A stretch of DNA of 64,000 nt from Roseovarius nanhaiticus (lineage in GTDB: Bacteria; Pseudomonadota; Alphaproteobacteria; Rhodobacterales; Rhodobacteraceae): the NCBI RefSeq assembly GCF_900156535.1, contig NZ_FTNV01000003.1:124001-188000 (forward strand). Direction: 5' to 3'. Position numbers and translations under genes: made by a program. A model generated the notes under the pieces. The model made no database searches. It was not told the DNA's origin and saw only the letters and a list, made by a program, of their open reading frames with translations. Shown here piece after piece: positions 62,949 through 64,000 of this stretch (positions within the stretch are counted from its first letter, which is position 1; every line of letters starts with the position of its first letter).

Positions 62949-63443
62949 ATGAAACGCATATTTGCCCTCGCCGCCCTTGCGGGTTTGACCGGATGCGCCG
63001 CCATGCCGGATTGGATGACGCCGGGCGCGCGCCCCACGGCCCCAGTAGACGCGGCGGACGCCTCCGAGACGCCCGCGGCTGAAATCACCAGCACCGCCGT
63101 TCGCCCGCCGCCCGGTGCACGCACGGCCGAGGAGTTTGACACAACGAGCGAGGCGGACAAGGTAGCGGCTGCAGCGCCCGCCACCGGCGGGCGTGACCTG
63201 GGCCTGACCATCGCCAGCCTCGGCGCGCCGGGCGAGCCGGGGTTCTGGCTGAAAACGCCCTTGGTCAACGCGCCGGGGCCGGGCCGCGTCGTTTATCCGG
63301 CCAGTGGCAAATCGGTGAAGGTCGATCTCATCCCGCTCGAAGGCGCGCCGGGCGCAGGCAGCCGTATGTCACTGGCCGCGCTGCGCGTGCTTGAGGCGCC
63401 CCTGACGGGGCTGCCTGAATTGCGGGTCTTCGCGCTGAACTGA
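62949..63443 (+). CDS. hypothetical lipoprotein
   Basis: 164 aa. Signal [16 protein letters not shown] with a lipobox (LTGC, Cys16), then a Pro/Ala/Glu-rich linker (about 25-75) and a C-terminal domain ([60 protein letters not shown]). The C-terminal part is a conserved roseobacter motif of unknown role. Outer-membrane lipoprotein likely (no Asp at +2). Divergent from moaA, convergent with glmS (3 bases apart). Confidence 0.75.
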   Translation: MKRIFALAALAGLTGCAAMPDWMTPGARPTAPVDAADASETPAAEITSTAVRPPPGARTAEEFDTTSEADKVAAAAPATGGRDLGLTIASLGAPGEPGFWLKTPLVNAPGPGRVVYPASGKSVKVDLIPLEGAPGAGSRMSLAALRVLEAPLTGLPELRVFALN

Positions 63444-63446
63444 CGC

Positions 63447-64000
63447 TTATTCAACCGTAACCGATTTCGCCAGGTTGCGCGGCTGGTCCACATCCGTGCC
63501 TTTGGCAACGGCAGTGTGATAGGCCAGATATTGCACCGGCAGCGCATAGAGAATGGGCGCGATGACGTCGTCGATATCGGGCAGCACAATTGTATGCCAC
63601 ACACCGTCGGACGCCTCGGCTGCGCCTGCGGCATCGGTGATCAGCACCACCTTGCCGCCGCGGGCCATGACCTCTTGCATGTTCGACACGGTCTTGTCGA
63701 AAAGCGCGTCGCGCGGGGCCATGACGATCACCGGCATATTCTCGTCAATAAGGGCGATAGGCCCGTGCTTGAGCTCGCCGGATGCATAAGCTTCGGCATG
63801 GATGTAGCTGATTTCCTTCAGCTTAAGTGCGCCCTCTAGCGCAAGCGGAAACATCACCCCGCGACCGAGGAAGAGCGCGTCGCGTGAGTGCGACAGCTGC
63901 ACGGCGACGTCGCGCACTGCCTCTTCGATGCCCATGGCCTGGTTCATGATCGCAGGCAAACCGCGCAGGGCAGCCAATTTGACCTTGAGTTCCTCACCCG
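63447..64000 (-). CDS. glmS: glutamine--fructose-6-phosphate aminotransferase, C-terminal part (cut by window)
   Basis: About 184 residues of the C-terminal isomerase half; the frame is open to the window end. SIS sugar-phosphate domain with LFLGRGVMFPLALEGALKLK and HAEAYASGELKHGPIALIDE, and the C-terminal PRNLAKSVTVE whose Lys and Glu act in ring opening. Makes glucosamine-6-phosphate for peptidoglycan and LPS. The glutaminase half lies beyond 64000. Confidence 0.95.
   Translation of the reverse strand, partial: GEELKVKLAALRGLPAIMNQAMGIEEAVRDVAVQLSHSRDALFLGRGVMFPLALEGALKLKEISYIHAEAYASGELKHGPIALIDENMPVIVMAPRDALFDKTVSNMQEVMARGGKVVLITDAAGAAEASDGVWHTIVLPDIDDVIAPILYALPVQYLAYHTAVAKGTDVDQPRNLAKSVTVE

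Overview
The window is high-GC, densely coded chromosomal DNA from an alphaproteobacterium, most likely a member of the Rhodobacteraceae (roseobacter/Rhodobacter type). Support for this is a betI-betC choline-sulfate pair, a pccR/pccB/pccA/mcm methylmalonyl-CoA set with TTTGCAAA operator octamers, a GAAC-N7-GAAC LexA box of the alphaproteobacterial type, a short prolyl-tRNA synthetase without an editing domain, a two-domain HdaA, and small lipoproteins of a kind common in this group. I see no rRNA, CRISPR, integrase, transposase or prophage module. Three tRNAs are present: Tyr (truncated by the window edge), Gly and Met.

Layout. 0-7 kb: tRNA-Tyr, an RlmB-type rRNA methyltransferase, a possible small RNA, a CoA-binding protein, and a histidine operon (hisB-hisH-hisA, then hisF-hisE-Dabb protein) interrupted by a DUF302 gene on the other strand. 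7-13 kb: metallophosphoesterase, pyruvate carboxylase, an FMN lactate-dehydrogenase-like enzyme and a DMT permease. 13-17 kb: a Tat-type peptide-family binding protein divergent from betI-betC, with a BetI-like palindrome between them. 17-30.5 kb: the propionyl-CoA region, with the ScfR-type regulator pccR, an MFS transporter, pccB, a patch of small envelope-protein genes, pccA, a lipoprotein, a DUF4174 protein, a sulfotransferase-like gene and mcm. 30.7-44.6 kb: housekeeping genes, including VOC/GNAT, a TerB-DnaJ protein, ppx and ppk1, hdaA, PerM, proS, a LolCDE-type transporter and an Ldh-family reductase. 44.7-49.1 kb: a beta-helix protein and a gabT-like aminotransferase with a divergent XRE-cupin regulator. 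49.2-51.9 kb: a two-gene operon behind a LexA box, encoding a radical SAM/HhH protein and a DUF4130-UdgX fusion. 52-59 kb: a peptide-type ABC transporter split over two divergent units, plus an M20 hydrolase. 59-64 kb: an LPS glycosyltransferase, waaA, moaA, a lipoprotein and the C-terminal part of glmS.

How the genes work together. Propionyl-CoA is carboxylated by PccA/PccB and isomerised to succinyl-CoA by Mcm, with PccR the likely sensor. Pyruvate carboxylase supplies oxaloacetate. BetC releases choline from choline-O-sulfate under BetI control; the choline-oxidising genes are not in the window.

The most interesting unit is the SOS-type operon at 49.2-51.9 kb. Its first product has a CxxxCxxC radical SAM motif, a helix-hairpin-helix region and a C-terminal QMSLF that matches the sliding-clamp binding pentapeptide. 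Its second product fuses a DUF4130-like domain to UdgX, the uracil-DNA glycosylase type that links itself to the abasic site. Together with the LexA box this suggests a DNA-repair or DNA-modification system whose chemistry is, as far as I know, undefined.
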